Source: a virus
DNA length: 64,000 bases
IMG/VR virus record: IMGVR_UViG_3300046787_000390
Span: 62,001 to 126,000 of that record
Reading direction: 5' to 3' (one strand)
The notes under the pieces are model-generated. The model searched no databases. It saw only the letters and a program-made list of their open reading frames with translations, and was not told the DNA's origin. Every line of letters begins with the position of its first letter. Position 1 is the first letter of the stretch. This document shows, piece after piece, positions 26,427 through 35,316 of this stretch. The position numbers and the translations under genes were made by a program.

Positions 26427-26927
26427 ATGCGAATCCTTACATTAGACAACAACAGTTTTGATCTAGATCACTTGCCCGAAGAAGTAGATGATATGCGCTT
26501 TGCTATCCTCGATAATTCTACGCCAGTAGATCCTGATTACCAATATATCCCACTTATCTTTTTAGAAAGTTTTACAGCCCCTGCTCTTGTATTGCAAATA
26601 GGACAACATCGAATCAAGATGCCCATGGACTGGCAAATATTAATCGGGGAGCCAGACTTGGGCGATCTCGAAATGCTACCACTAACATCAATTAACGATC
26701 GCGGTTTCAAAGTATTTGAGTTTAACCCACTAACAAGTTTCCGACCTAGTTTCCCGTCAATTGAGATTGTAGACGTGTATCAAGAAGTCACGTGGTATGC
26801 CCCTAAACTTAAAAACGGGCAGATGCTATGTGTACCGATTACAGAAGGTGCAAAGCCACAATGTGTTTATTTTGTTAAAGACATTAGCCGCAACTGTGAA
26901 ATTGTAGACTATAATAAAGCGTGGTAA
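26427..26927 (+). CDS. Conserved-type protein downstream of uvsW
   Basis: A 166-residue acidic protein with mixed strands (RILTLDNNSFDLDHLPEE). No motif recognised. Its position behind uvsW and before small replication-type genes suggests a DNA-metabolism accessory, but this is only context. Confidence 0.6.
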   Translation: MRILTLDNNSFDLDHLPEEVDDMRFAILDNSTPVDPDYQYIPLIFLESFTAPALVLQIGQHRIKMPMDWQILIGEPDLGDLEMLPLTSINDRGFKVFEFNPLTSFRPSFPSIEIVDVYQEVTWYAPKLKNGQMLCVPITEGAKPQCVYFVKDISRNCEIVDYNKAW

Positions 26928-26928
26928 T

Positions 26929-27075
26929 ATGACATATTCCGAACCAGAATTAATCGATTTAATGAAACGCATGGTAGCAATCTACTTAGAAAGCTATCCA
27001 GCTGACGAAGAAGAACTTCGACGTTTCCAAACTTGGGTACTGCGTCAATGGGGCTACAGAGATGGGCAGTCTTAA
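26929..27075 (+). CDS. Small unknown protein
   Basis: A 48-residue product (MTYSEPELIDLMKRMVAIYL...) that begins two bases after the preceding stop. It overlaps the next gene by 14 bases. Tight packing supports it; function unknown. Confidence 0.5.
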   Translation: MTYSEPELIDLMKRMVAIYLESYPADEEELRRFQTWVLRQWGYRDGQS

Positions 27076-27313
27076 ACCGGGCGCTACTTACATCTATGAA
27101 CGAGCAGGTGCTGTCATCTATGCTCGCGAGTTTGGCGAAACCAAACGCCGTGTAGTTGGATACGAAGGTAACGACGAAACTATTTCTGCATCTAGCAAAC
27201 GTCTATTGTCTGAAATGAACGACGTTGTTAAAATGTGTGAAACTGATCCGGCAATGAAAGCCATGTTAGAACAGCTATTTGTAATGTATAATCTAAAGAA
27301 AAATCATGAGTGA
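27062..27313 (+). CDS. Small conserved-type phage protein
   Basis: An 83-residue protein with a beta N-terminal half (GATYIYERAGAVIYAREFGE) and a helical C-terminal half (MNDVVKMCETDPAMKAMLEQL). It overlaps the next gene by 8 bases. Unknown function. Confidence 0.65.
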   Translation: MGSLKPGATYIYERAGAVIYAREFGETKRRVVGYEGNDETISASSKRLLSEMNDVVKMCETDPAMKAMLEQLFVMYNLKKNHE

Positions 27314-27749
27314 TAAACTAAACATTGCTAATGAGATGCGAGTGTTTGATCAGAAGGATCGAACTTTCTATGACAATTTAACAGACGAAGAGCGCAAGAA
27401 GTTTTCTACTTACCTGATGATTCGTTGGGGCAGTTCTGTGCAAGGCAGTAGAGATTTGCAAGAGTTTTATGTTATTGCAACCAATGAGAGACTCAACAAA
27501 CATTTCTTTAACGTGGGCAAGCATCCTAAACTTCAATGGTTGTTGGCAACAACTGTGAGCCCGGACCTGGGTGCGTTTAGACATCAATGGATTGCTCCTA
27601 AGAAAAAAGAACCAGGTGCAGGTAGCTTAAAGAAACAACTAGCAGAATTGTTTCCTGCATACAAAGATGACGAGATTGAAGTGCTGGCTGCAATTACTAC
27701 TAAAAAAGAACTAGACGCTTATATCAAGCAACACGGCAGAGAAAAATGA
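27306..27749 (+). CDS. Possible gp62-like clamp-loader small subunit
   Basis: The 147-residue protein has FSTYLMIRWGSSV...FYVIATNERLN...HPKLQWLLATTV, a pattern like the MVNR.LS....NEMN.......QYDFLL core of phage gp62 proteins, and a C-terminal helix pair (DDEIEVLAAITTKKELDAYI). The usual partner gp44 is not next to it, so the call rests on this faint likeness. An unrelated phage-specific function is the alternative. Confidence 0.45.
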   Translation: MSDKLNIANEMRVFDQKDRTFYDNLTDEERKKFSTYLMIRWGSSVQGSRDLQEFYVIATNERLNKHFFNVGKHPKLQWLLATTVSPDLGAFRHQWIAPKKKEPGAGSLKKQLAELFPAYKDDEIEVLAAITTKKELDAYIKQHGREK

Positions 27750-28420
27750 CATTCACTTGCAATTTTTGTAAGAAGAGTTTTGCAAAAGAATCCACACTTG
27801 AGGTTCACATGTGTGAGCCTAAACGTCGTCACTTGAACAAGGATGAACCGGGTGTGCGACTTGGGTTTATGGCATACATCAAGTTCTACGAAATGATGCA
27901 AGGCTCGGCAAAGTTAAAAACCTATGAGCACTTTGCAGAAAGCAGTTACTATCTTGCGTTTGTAAAGTTTGGTCGTTATTGTGTTGATATTCGAGCAATT
28001 AACCCAACACAGTTCATGAACTGGTTGCTCAAGAACCAAAAAAAGATTGACAAGTGGACCAGTGATCGATTTTATACAGAATACTTGTTGTGGTACTTGC
28101 CAATTGAAGCAGTGGATGATGCGCTAGCTAGAGCAATGGAATATTCAATTGATTGGGAAGAAAAACAAGGAAACCCAAGTCAGGATTGTGTGCGTTACGG
28201 TAATCACAATGCTATTTGTTATGCTATCACTTCAGGCAGACTAAGTCCTTGGGTAATTTATAATTCAGAGTCTGGGCAAAAGTTTTTAACTGAGTGCAAT
28301 CAAGAACAAATAGCAATGATTTGGGCATACATTAACTCGGATGTATGGCATAAGAAATTTTCAGACTATCCGGCAGACCAGGAGTATGCTAAGGATATTT
28401 TAAAGAAAGCAGGTTGGTAA
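27746..28420 (+). CDS. Protein with N-terminal C2H2-like zinc finger
   Basis: The first 25 residues, TCNFCKKSFAKESTLEVHMC, form a C-x2-C...H-x-C zinc-finger-like unit. The remaining 195 residues are helical with many aromatics (SDRFYTEYLLWYLP). The 224-residue protein is coupled by ATGA to the preceding gene. Nucleic-acid binding is likely for the finger; the rest is unknown. Confidence 0.6.
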   Translation: MTFTCNFCKKSFAKESTLEVHMCEPKRRHLNKDEPGVRLGFMAYIKFYEMMQGSAKLKTYEHFAESSYYLAFVKFGRYCVDIRAINPTQFMNWLLKNQKKIDKWTSDRFYTEYLLWYLPIEAVDDALARAMEYSIDWEEKQGNPSQDCVRYGNHNAICYAITSGRLSPWVIYNSESGQKFLTECNQEQIAMIWAYINSDVWHKKFSDYPADQEYAKDILKKAGW

Positions 28421-28761
28421 TGATCAACAATATAATGCCCGGACCGGGAATCAACATTATTGGTAGTGGCACAGGAGCCCCGTGGATTGACATGAATCGT
28501 CCTAGCGCAGGTCTTATTCGATTCAACAATGGGTTTGAAGTATATAACGGTTCTGACTGGATTAGAATGGCAGGGGCATATCCTACAGTAGAGCTCGATC
28601 TCGGTGCCCAGGCAGCAATTCGCTGGGCAAATGAAAAGATAGCGGAAGAAGAGCGGCTGAAAGAGTTAGCTGCAAAAAATCCCACAGTAGCAGATGCAGT
28701 GGAAGCAGTTAAACGAGCTAATGAACAACTTAAAATTGTAGCAGCATTGGTGCAAGAATGA
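28420..28761 (+). CDS. Small protein with fibre-like N terminus and helical C terminus
   Basis: The 113-residue protein begins with a Gly/Pro-rich stretch (NNIMPGPGINIIGSGTG) and FNNGFEVYNGSDWIRM, which resembles short fibre segments, then a charged coiled coil. It starts by TAATG overlap and ends by ATGA overlap with the polymerase-like gene. Role unknown. Confidence 0.6.
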   Translation: MINNIMPGPGINIIGSGTGAPWIDMNRPSAGLIRFNNGFEVYNGSDWIRMAGAYPTVELDLGAQAAIRWANEKIAEEERLKELAAKNPTVADAVEAVKRANEQLKIVAALVQE

Positions 28762-29336
28762 GCGCAGACATTGACCTAGACTTTGCAGAAAGAGAACAAG
28801 TGTTGAAGTTGATTCAGCACGTTCCTGCACGACAATCGGTAGACGGCAAAGTTAGACGTCATAATTCAGGTGTGTATGTAACAGACATTCCCTGGGACCC
28901 AGTTAACGAATGTGCTGCTATTGATTACAAGGATGCAGAGGATCGTGGATACTTTAAGATTGACTTTTTGAACATGCATGTTTACAAGTTGGTACAAAGC
29001 CCGGCGCACTATGAACAAATGCTTGCTACTACTCCGCCTTGGCAACGTTTGTGGAATGATCCCGAGTGGGCAAGCCAACTAGTTCACGTTGGTAACTATA
29101 CAGCATTGCTCAAAGAAATGAAGCCAGATTCTATTCAGCGTATGGCTGCGTTTATTAGTATAATCCGCCCGGGCAAAGCACATTTGCAGCACAAGGACTG
29201 GAAGACGGTGTTTGATTCAGTGTGGGACGGCGACGATAACAGAGGCTATACATTCAAGAAAGCACATGCTATCAGTTATGCAGCATTAGTGGCACTGCAT
29301 ATGAACTTGGTTAATCAAGTTTCCTTACCAGCGTAA
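28758..29336 (+). CDS. Miniature C-family DNA polymerase palm-like protein
   Basis: The 192-residue protein follows the order of DnaE/PolC motifs. ADIDLDF at residues 3-9 matches PD.D.DF (catalytic Asp pair, here D6 and D8). HNSGV at 35-39 matches HAGGV. FKIDFLNM at 67-73 matches VKFDFLGL (third catalytic Asp, D69). MAAFISIIRPG at 129-139 matches LIALxxLxRPG, and YTFKKAHAISYAA at 164-176 matches YGFNKSHSAAYA. The thumb and most of the fingers are missing, so it is about one sixth of a real DnaE. The seen order is strong evidence of descent; activity is untested. Confidence 0.75.
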   Translation: MSADIDLDFAEREQVLKLIQHVPARQSVDGKVRRHNSGVYVTDIPWDPVNECAAIDYKDAEDRGYFKIDFLNMHVYKLVQSPAHYEQMLATTPPWQRLWNDPEWASQLVHVGNYTALLKEMKPDSIQRMAAFISIIRPGKAHLQHKDWKTVFDSVWDGDDNRGYTFKKAHAISYAALVALHMNLVNQVSLPA

Positions 29337-29688
29337 TACTCTTACGTTTGGACTTTTTGCGGGCCATTTCGTTGAGACTGCACACAGGTCCGTGTAGTAT
29401 TTCTAGGTCCTTGTTTGCAAAGGTGCGCAAATAAGGGCGGAACGGTTCCCAATCTTCCTTGAGAAATATGTTGATAGGGATGCTACGGTTAGATTCCCAC
29501 CACCAAACATTGGCAAATTCTAGGAATTGTCGTTTTAATTCTGGGTGCGTTATACTACCAAAATCGTAGATGGTGGTGATTGCATCGTCACGATTTTGTA
29601 CGATTCCTAAATATTCATTACTGGCGTAAACACACAAGGTGATAAACGGGTATTTTTCTGCTAATTTATTAAAGATATCACTTCCCAT
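29311..29688 (-). CDS. Conserved-type protein, minus strand
   Basis: A 125-residue protein with many Trp and Phe (FANVWWWESNRSIPINIFLKE) and a very basic C terminus (ARKKSKRKSITLVRK). It converges with and overlaps the polymerase-like gene by 26 bases, and it has its own perfect TATAAATA promoter. The function is unknown; the basic tail suggests nucleic-acid contact. Confidence 0.65.
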   Translation of the reverse strand: MGSDIFNKLAEKYPFITLCVYASNEYLGIVQNRDDAITTIYDFGSITHPELKRQFLEFANVWWWESNRSIPINIFLKEDWEPFRPYLRTFANKDLEILHGPVCSLNEMARKKSKRKSITLVRKLD

Positions 29689-29707
29689 GTATTTGTAGTC
29701 TCTAGGT

Positions 29708-29715
29708 TATTTATA
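29708..29715 (-). promoter_or_regulatory. Late promoter TATAAATA (minus)
   Basis: Exact T4 late consensus TATAAATA on the minus strand, 19 bases before the start codon at 29688. Confidence 0.8.
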
Positions 29716-29729
29716 TAAAGTATTTTTTG

Positions 29730-29736
29730 GTAAATA
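29730..29736 (+). promoter_or_regulatory. Late-type promoter GTAAATA (plus)
   Basis: GTAAATA lies seven bases before ATG 29744, back to back with the minus-strand TATAAATA. The plus transcript would have a leader of about two bases. Confidence 0.55.
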
Positions 29737-29743
29737 TTAGATT

Positions 29744-30856
29744 ATGTATAGCACCACTGCCTATCTCTATCAGCAAAAAACCCAAGTACTCTTGATCGAC
29801 ACCAGTGGTGGATATTTCACAATGAGGTATAACCCTGTGTACGCAAAAAAACTAACAATTAACAAAGGTGTTGACAACGTTATTCTATTTGAGTTTATTA
29901 ACCAAGATGAAAAGCCCGTTAACATTACTGGAAGCACATTTACGTTCCGTTTAATTGACCAAGAAGGTCAAGCACTAATGAACGAAACTGAAATGACGAT
30001 ACTTAATGCACAATATGGACGTGCAAAAGTTACATTGCCTGCGGGTGTATTAGATGCGATCCGCGCACAACCGGGGTCTTACTCTATTACACGTTACTCG
30101 GGTAATTTAACTGAAGCAGTGTTTGTAGATGCACAAGCAGGTGCCAGGGCAGATGTTGATATCACAGATAGTGTTTATCCAGAATTTTTACCTAGCGCAG
30201 CAGTTACACTTCCAACAACAAACTTGTCTGCACAAGCAGGGTCAGCAGGCGGCGGAGCTCCGGCAACATATCCAGACTGGGCACTAACACCCGGTGCTCC
30301 TATTAACACATACAGCGGGATAATGAACACAGAATTTTATAGTTCGTTTATCGAGCCCACTGGATCAGTGACTAGTATTCAAATGGACTTGACTGGATAT
30401 ACTGGTTCTATCAAAGTGCAAGCTGCTGAAAACTATCAAAGCATGTGGTATAATGTTAGTGAAAGCGAACAGTACCTAAACAAAACTGGCACAGTGCATC
30501 ATCATGTGATTGGATATTACCCAATACTTAGATTATGTTTTAACAATTCTGTGTTTACAACAGGACTCAATGGTTCATTTGGACAAGCAGCACAGGCCAC
30601 AGCACTGGTTACAAACGGTGTGGTAACTGGCATCAATGTAACTTACCCAGGCCTAGGATACCTTGCACCACCGTTGGTTGAGATCTTTGGCGATGGTGCA
30701 GGCGCAACTGCTACAGCAACTATTGGCGCACAAGGTACAATTAATACTATTACTGTTACAAACGGTGGATCAGGATACCGTCCGATTCCCCCAACTAATA
30801 CACAAGCAACCGTCATGATTTCTACGGGCAAGGTAGAAAATATACTATATAGGTAA
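29744..30856 (+). CDS. Virion protein with BppU-like N terminus and GGSGY repeats
   Basis: The 370-residue protein has an immunoglobulin-like N-terminal domain (VYAKKLTINKGVDNVILF, ITGSTFTFRLIDQEGQ) like phage baseplate upper proteins. A beta-rich middle follows. The C terminus has two GLGYLAPPLVEIFGDG and GGSGYRPIP repeats typical of phage structural repeats. It sits next to an SGNH hydrolase, so a receptor-binding or baseplate role is likely. Confidence 0.65.
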   Translation: MYSTTAYLYQQKTQVLLIDTSGGYFTMRYNPVYAKKLTINKGVDNVILFEFINQDEKPVNITGSTFTFRLIDQEGQALMNETEMTILNAQYGRAKVTLPAGVLDAIRAQPGSYSITRYSGNLTEAVFVDAQAGARADVDITDSVYPEFLPSAAVTLPTTNLSAQAGSAGGGAPATYPDWALTPGAPINTYSGIMNTEFYSSFIEPTGSVTSIQMDLTGYTGSIKVQAAENYQSMWYNVSESEQYLNKTGTVHHHVIGYYPILRLCFNNSVFTTGLNGSFGQAAQATALVTNGVVTGINVTYPGLGYLAPPLVEIFGDGAGATATATIGAQGTINTITVTNGGSGYRPIPPTNTQATVMISTGKVENILYR

Positions 30857-31587
30857 TGCAGTTTAAAAAAATAGTGGGGTTCGGTGATTCGTGGATGTTC
30901 GGCGATGAACTTATGGACCCGGCATATTTGGCCAAGGCGCCAAACGGACATTACAGCGATGAACAGAATTCTTCTTACAGACTAAAACATTGTTTTTTAG
31001 GACTACTGGGAGAACATTACAATGCACCAATTGAAAATTTTGGCATACCAGGTGGCAGCTTAACTAGCACTCAATGGACATTCCAGTGGTGGCTAGATCA
31101 TGAAACTTTGCCACTAGACGAATGTTTAGTGTTAGTTGCACTAACCAATTCAGATAGAATTACTCATTACAATCCCAATCATACGCACTATTCGAACGAT
31201 CCTTTGTGGAATAAATTCGTGCATAGTACATGGGTAAACTTTGGTAGCTCTGTTGTACCAGATGATTTTGCTACTATGATGAAATATCAGATGACATTAA
31301 CAGATTGTCCAGCCTTGAGTAAATTAAACTATCAACATGCAGTCTTGTTCTTTGATGGTATAGCTGCTCGGAACAGTCTTAACTTACTACAGTTCAATAT
31401 CATGCCAGCTGAACGTCCTGTGCCGAATGCGCCAACATTGGCCGAACCAGGGTTTAGTTGGACTATGTTCTTTAGGGACCACCCAGGAAATCGAAACCGT
31501 GAATTAATTTGTGCCGATGGACATCCTAATGAAATAGGACATACTATTATCCGAGATCACTTGATTTCTCTCATTGAATCATGTTAA
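30856..31587 (+). CDS. SGNH hydrolase
   Basis: The 243-residue protein has FGDSWMFG (block I; catalytic Ser) at residues 8-15 and DGHPNEIGH (block V DxxH; catalytic Asp and His) near the C terminus. TAATG overlap joins it to the virion protein before it. Deacylation of host-surface or phage glycans is inferred. It is a second copy of the family, but only distantly similar to the one at 6809. Confidence 0.85.
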   Translation: MQFKKIVGFGDSWMFGDELMDPAYLAKAPNGHYSDEQNSSYRLKHCFLGLLGEHYNAPIENFGIPGGSLTSTQWTFQWWLDHETLPLDECLVLVALTNSDRITHYNPNHTHYSNDPLWNKFVHSTWVNFGSSVVPDDFATMMKYQMTLTDCPALSKLNYQHAVLFFDGIAARNSLNLLQFNIMPAERPVPNAPTLAEPGFSWTMFFRDHPGNRNRELICADGHPNEIGHTIIRDHLISLIESC

Positions 31588-31596
31588 ACTAGCACG

Positions 31597-32568
31597 ATGC
31601 TAGATATCCTTAGTTACTTACCCAACAAGCGCAAACAAACGCCATCTGGCTGGATAAGTTTTAATGCACCTTGTTGTGCTGACAAACGCGGCAGAGGTGG
31701 CTTAAAAGTAAACGAACAAGGATGGAGCTATCATTGTTTTAACTGCAACAAAACTGCTGGGTTTGTATTAGGCAAACCGCTTGGGTACAAAGCAAAAAGT
31801 TTACTAACATTACTTGGCGTATCCGAATCAGAAATCAATGCAGTAAACTTAGAAAGTCTACGACACCGTAGTATACATGGTATACTTGATGATCGTGCTA
31901 AAATTGCTAATGCACTATCAGATATTACATTTGAAGAATTTGATGACTTTCCTCCAGCAAGCGAACTAGTAACTGAAGAGCATCCGTTTTATTGGAAATA
32001 TCTACGTGATCGACATGTGCCCGAAGACTTTCCGGCAATGACTACTATACGCACAGACGGCATCCATTGGGTTAGGCCTCATGTGACAATTCCGTTTACT
32101 TACGATGGGAAGATAGTAGGTTGGACTGCTAGGTTCTTGGATGACAAACAACCTAGGTATATCAATCACATGCAACCCGGTTACGTGTTTGGTACAGAGT
32201 TCCAGCACACAGATTGGCAGTATGCTATTGTGGTAGAAGGTATTTTTGATGCATTGTGCATTGATGGTCTTGCTGTAATGCACAACACTGTAAATGATAC
32301 ACAGGCTAGACTGATACGAAACTTGGGAAAAGAAGTTATTGTTGTGCCTGACCAAGACGCTGCTGGACTAGAGTTAATTGATCGTGCTGTAGAACTTGGG
32401 TGGGCAGTGAGTATTCCTAACTGGCCAGATCATATCAAGGATGTGAATGATGCAGTAAAGGAATATGGAAAACTAGCCACCTTGATAACTATACTGCAAT
32501 CAAAAGAAACAAGCAAAATTAAAATCGAATTAAGGAAGAAACATCTTGTTAAAAGAATACAACGTTGA
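31597..32568 (+). CDS. gp61: DNA primase, gp61-like
   Basis: The 323-residue protein has an N-terminal zinc site (APCC at 25-27, YHCFNC at 45-50) and a TOPRIM core with VVEGIFDAL and VPDQDAAGLELID. This is the DnaG/gp61 plan. It makes RNA primers for lagging-strand synthesis with gp41, whose gene overlaps its 3' end by 23 bases. Confidence 0.93.
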   Translation: MLDILSYLPNKRKQTPSGWISFNAPCCADKRGRGGLKVNEQGWSYHCFNCNKTAGFVLGKPLGYKAKSLLTLLGVSESEINAVNLESLRHRSIHGILDDRAKIANALSDITFEEFDDFPPASELVTEEHPFYWKYLRDRHVPEDFPAMTTIRTDGIHWVRPHVTIPFTYDGKIVGWTARFLDDKQPRYINHMQPGYVFGTEFQHTDWQYAIVVEGIFDALCIDGLAVMHNTVNDTQARLIRNLGKEVIVVPDQDAAGLELIDRAVELGWAVSIPNWPDHIKDVNDAVKEYGKLATLITILQSKETSKIKIELRKKHLVKRIQR

Positions 32569-34003
32569 AGTTCAAAAACTGTTTTTAGAAATGATGCTTG
32601 AGGATGCGCAAAGTTATGTGCGTGTTCAGAACATCTACAATCCGGAAAACTTTGACAAGAGTCTAAGAAAGGCAGCTGAGTTTATCAAAGAACACTCTGC
32701 CAAATATAATACACTCCCAGACAAAACACAAATTTCGGCAGCGTGTGGTGTAACATTATCTCATGTGCCAGAATTAACCGAAGGACACTTCGAATGGTTC
32801 ATGACTGAGTTTGAATCGTTTACTAAACGTCAAGAACTAGAACGTGCAATTTTAAAATCAGCAGACTTGTTAGAAAAAGGCGAGTTTGAACCAGTAGAAA
32901 AATTAATCAAAGATGCAGTACAGATATCACTTACTAAAGACATGGGCACGGACTACTTTGCTGATCCTAAGGCTCGCATTGAAAAATACTTTAACTCGGG
33001 CGGCCAAGTAAGCACAGGTTGGCCACAACTGGATAGATTGTTGTACGGAGGCTTCAGTCGTGGTGAACTAAACATCTTTGCAGGTGGCTCAGGATCTGGT
33101 AAGTCACTGGTTATGATGAACATTGCGCTGAACTGGTTACAGCAAGGCCTAAGCGGTGTTTACATTACACTAGAACTTTCCGAAGAACTTACATCTCTAA
33201 GAACTGATGCTATGTTAACAAACATGAGCACCAAGGACATTAGACGTGACATGGATACTACTGAACTCAAGGTCAAGATGGTTGGCAAGAAGTCTGGACA
33301 GTATCGTGTTAAAGGATTACCGGCACAATCAAACGTTAACGACATTCGTGCTTACTTGAAAGAAGTTCAAATCCAAACAGGCATCAAAGTCGACTTTGTG
33401 ATGGTTGACTACTTAGACTTGGTCATGCCAGTGAGTGCTAAAGTTAGCCCCAACGACTTGTTTGTCAAGGACAAGTATGTGTCGGAAGAATTGCGTAACT
33501 TAGCTAAAGAGCTTGGCGTGTTGCTTGTAACAGCATCGCAGTTGAACAGAAGTGCTGTTGAAGAAATCGAGTTTGACCATAGTCATATCTCGGGTGGTAT
33601 TTCGAAGATTAACACTGCTGACAACGTGTTTGGTATCTTTACATCACGTGCTATGAAAGAGCGCGGCAAGTATCAAATCCAATGTATGAAGTCACGTAGC
33701 TCAACAGGTGTTGGACAAAAGATTGATCTTGAATACAACATGGATACTATGCGTATTACAGATGCAGGTGGCGACGAAGGCGAAAACAGTTTTAGTAAAA
33801 AGCCCACAAGCTCGTTTATGGATCAGATCAAGGCAAAGTCTAATGTTGGTAATGCGTCAGCTGATGAGTCGACTGCTCCTAAATTTGAACGTGCTACAGG
33901 CACACCTGCTTGGGAAAAAGGTCCGCAAGATTCGGGCAAAGTAACTGCTGATGTGCAAAGTGCAAAGTTGAAACAACTACTAGGACAGATTAAACAATCA
34001 TAA
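32546..34003 (+). CDS. gp41: Replicative helicase, gp41-like (DnaB family)
   Basis: The 485-residue protein has a DnaB-like N domain (KAAEFIKEHSAKYNTLPDK) and Walker A GGSGSGKS at residues 180-187. VDFVMVDYLDLV is Walker B and TASQLNRSAVEE follows. No ATG fits; TTG at 32546 follows AAGGAAGA by six bases and preserves the N domain. It unwinds DNA ahead of the fork and partners with gp61. Confidence 0.93.
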   Translation: MLKEYNVEVQKLFLEMMLEDAQSYVRVQNIYNPENFDKSLRKAAEFIKEHSAKYNTLPDKTQISAACGVTLSHVPELTEGHFEWFMTEFESFTKRQELERAILKSADLLEKGEFEPVEKLIKDAVQISLTKDMGTDYFADPKARIEKYFNSGGQVSTGWPQLDRLLYGGFSRGELNIFAGGSGSGKSLVMMNIALNWLQQGLSGVYITLELSEELTSLRTDAMLTNMSTKDIRRDMDTTELKVKMVGKKSGQYRVKGLPAQSNVNDIRAYLKEVQIQTGIKVDFVMVDYLDLVMPVSAKVSPNDLFVKDKYVSEELRNLAKELGVLLVTASQLNRSAVEEIEFDHSHISGGISKINTADNVFGIFTSRAMKERGKYQIQCMKSRSSTGVGQKIDLEYNMDTMRITDAGGDEGENSFSKKPTSSFMDQIKAKSNVGNASADESTAPKFERATGTPAWEKGPQDSGKVTADVQSAKLKQLLGQIKQS

Positions 34004-34756
34004 CTGATATTGAGTCTGGATATCTAATAGAAACTGTTTGTCTATAGGTTTGTCAATCAAGTTGATGCTCCAGAGACGCTGGGATTCAGACAGATAGTTG
34101 TTAGTTTCGTATTTAAAAATGCAATAAGACGCAAACCACGGAGACTCTAGGAATGCCGAATCAGGAAGTGCTGCTACAATATCATTCATTGTGTGTTGGC
34201 TTCCGGATATATCATATTGTAACTGAAGTTCCTTGTAAGTAGTTACGATGCGCTCCATGTTCTTAGACACTGGCCGGTTATAATAGCGTTTGAATATTTC
34301 TTCAATGTAATCAAGCTCTAGCATACGATCGAACTCAATAACATTGCTAATTGTATTGTTGGCTAAATCTTGCTTGTATAAGTGATAGTATTCTTTTATG
34401 TTGTAAAATGTTATGTCGTACCAAGTCACTAAATCAGAATGCCAATTTTTAAATTTATCAGTTAGGCTAGGGTTTTCAACTAAAAACTTTTTGTAAAAGT
34501 TATTGTAAGTTGCCTGGTATATTTTGTCGCTAACTTGTATTGTTAAGATTAGATCGTTGGGTGTTATAATTTTTTTGTAGTTGGACGGGTGTTTGTGAAT
34601 ACAGATACAGTTGTCGCTATTAAAGGTTGCAGGAGGCTCGCTAATACTTGGATTCCATCTATCTACCCTGAACTTGATTTCGTCTGTACAATCAGTTACC
34701 AACGATTTTAAATAATTGCCACTTAACCCTTCTCGGAAAAAAATCAAAGTTTTCAT
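33998..34756 (-). CDS. Unknown protein, minus-strand cluster (possible sulfotransferase-like)
   Basis: A 252-residue protein that starts TLIFFREGLSGNYLKSL and has CICIHKHPSNYKKI and VIEFDRMLELDYIEEIF. The N-terminal strand-loop and RMLELD helix faintly resemble phage sulfotransferase-like proteins, but the canonical PAPS loop is not clear. It overlaps the convergent gp41 gene by six bases. The DNA is visibly more A+T-rich than its neighbours. Confidence 0.5.
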   Translation of the reverse strand: MKTLIFFREGLSGNYLKSLVTDCTDEIKFRVDRWNPSISEPPATFNSDNCICIHKHPSNYKKIITPNDLILTIQVSDKIYQATYNNFYKKFLVENPSLTDKFKNWHSDLVTWYDITFYNIKEYYHLYKQDLANNTISNVIEFDRMLELDYIEEIFKRYYNRPVSKNMERIVTTYKELQLQYDISGSQHTMNDIVAALPDSAFLESPWFASYCIFKYETNNYLSESQRLWSINLIDKPIDKQFLLDIQTQYQL

Positions 34757-35316
34757 ACAGACTCAATAGAAAAAAGTAAATTGAAATTTTGTTGATTGAT
34801 AATACGAAGCTGCTTGTTCTGCAATGAGTTGGATACAATGTTCACAAGATCAAATTTGAGATAGTTGAATTTAACTTTGGTAGGATCTAATCCTACTATC
34901 ACTTTTGAATGACTGTTGGACCAAATCTTGCAAAACGTTAAAAACTCATCTAACTCACTGTATTTAAAATAAGTGCTATAATACGCTAACACAGTCAGAT
35001 CAGGAAGATATGTAGGATGCCATGTTAGATAATCATATTCAAAGTGTATATCGTTCCAATACTTAGAACTTTGCGGCATAAGCTCAATTGCTGTGCAATG
35101 TCTTTGTTGATCAGCAAAAAACCAACCGGCGCAATCGATTGCTATAAAATCTGAAGTTAACTCGTTATTGATTAATTCTACATCAGGTGGCACAGTAATC
35201 TGTCGACCCCTTCTCTTTTTTGCCCACAAAGACAACAAAGGTCTTCCTTGTAGATATAGTCGAGTGGATTGTAGGTTGCTTACCGTAAGTTGGTCGTAGT
35301 GTTTAATTATTTTCAT
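34753..35316 (-). CDS. Unknown protein, possibly methyltransferase-like
   Basis: The ATG at 35316 is chosen because it overlaps the upstream stop region closely. The 187-residue protein has DFIAIDCAGWFFADQ followed by CTAIELMP, which faintly recalls SAM-binding motifs I and II. No acceptor motif is present. It is coupled to its neighbours by overlaps (ATGA downstream). Confidence 0.45.
   Translation of the reverse strand: MKIIKHYDQLTVSNLQSTRLYLQGRPLLSLWAKKRRGRQITVPPDVELINNELTSDFIAIDCAGWFFADQQRHCTAIELMPQSSKYWNDIHFEYDYLTWHPTYLPDLTVLAYYSTYFKYSELDEFLTFCKIWSNSHSKVIVGLDPTKVKFNYLKFDLVNIVSNSLQNKQLRIINQQNFNLLFSIESV

Noticed and set aside
28420-28761. True tail fibre gene
   Set aside because: The N-terminal FNNGFEVYNGSDW looks fibre-like, but the protein is only 113 residues, half coiled coil, and lies in a replication-type cluster.
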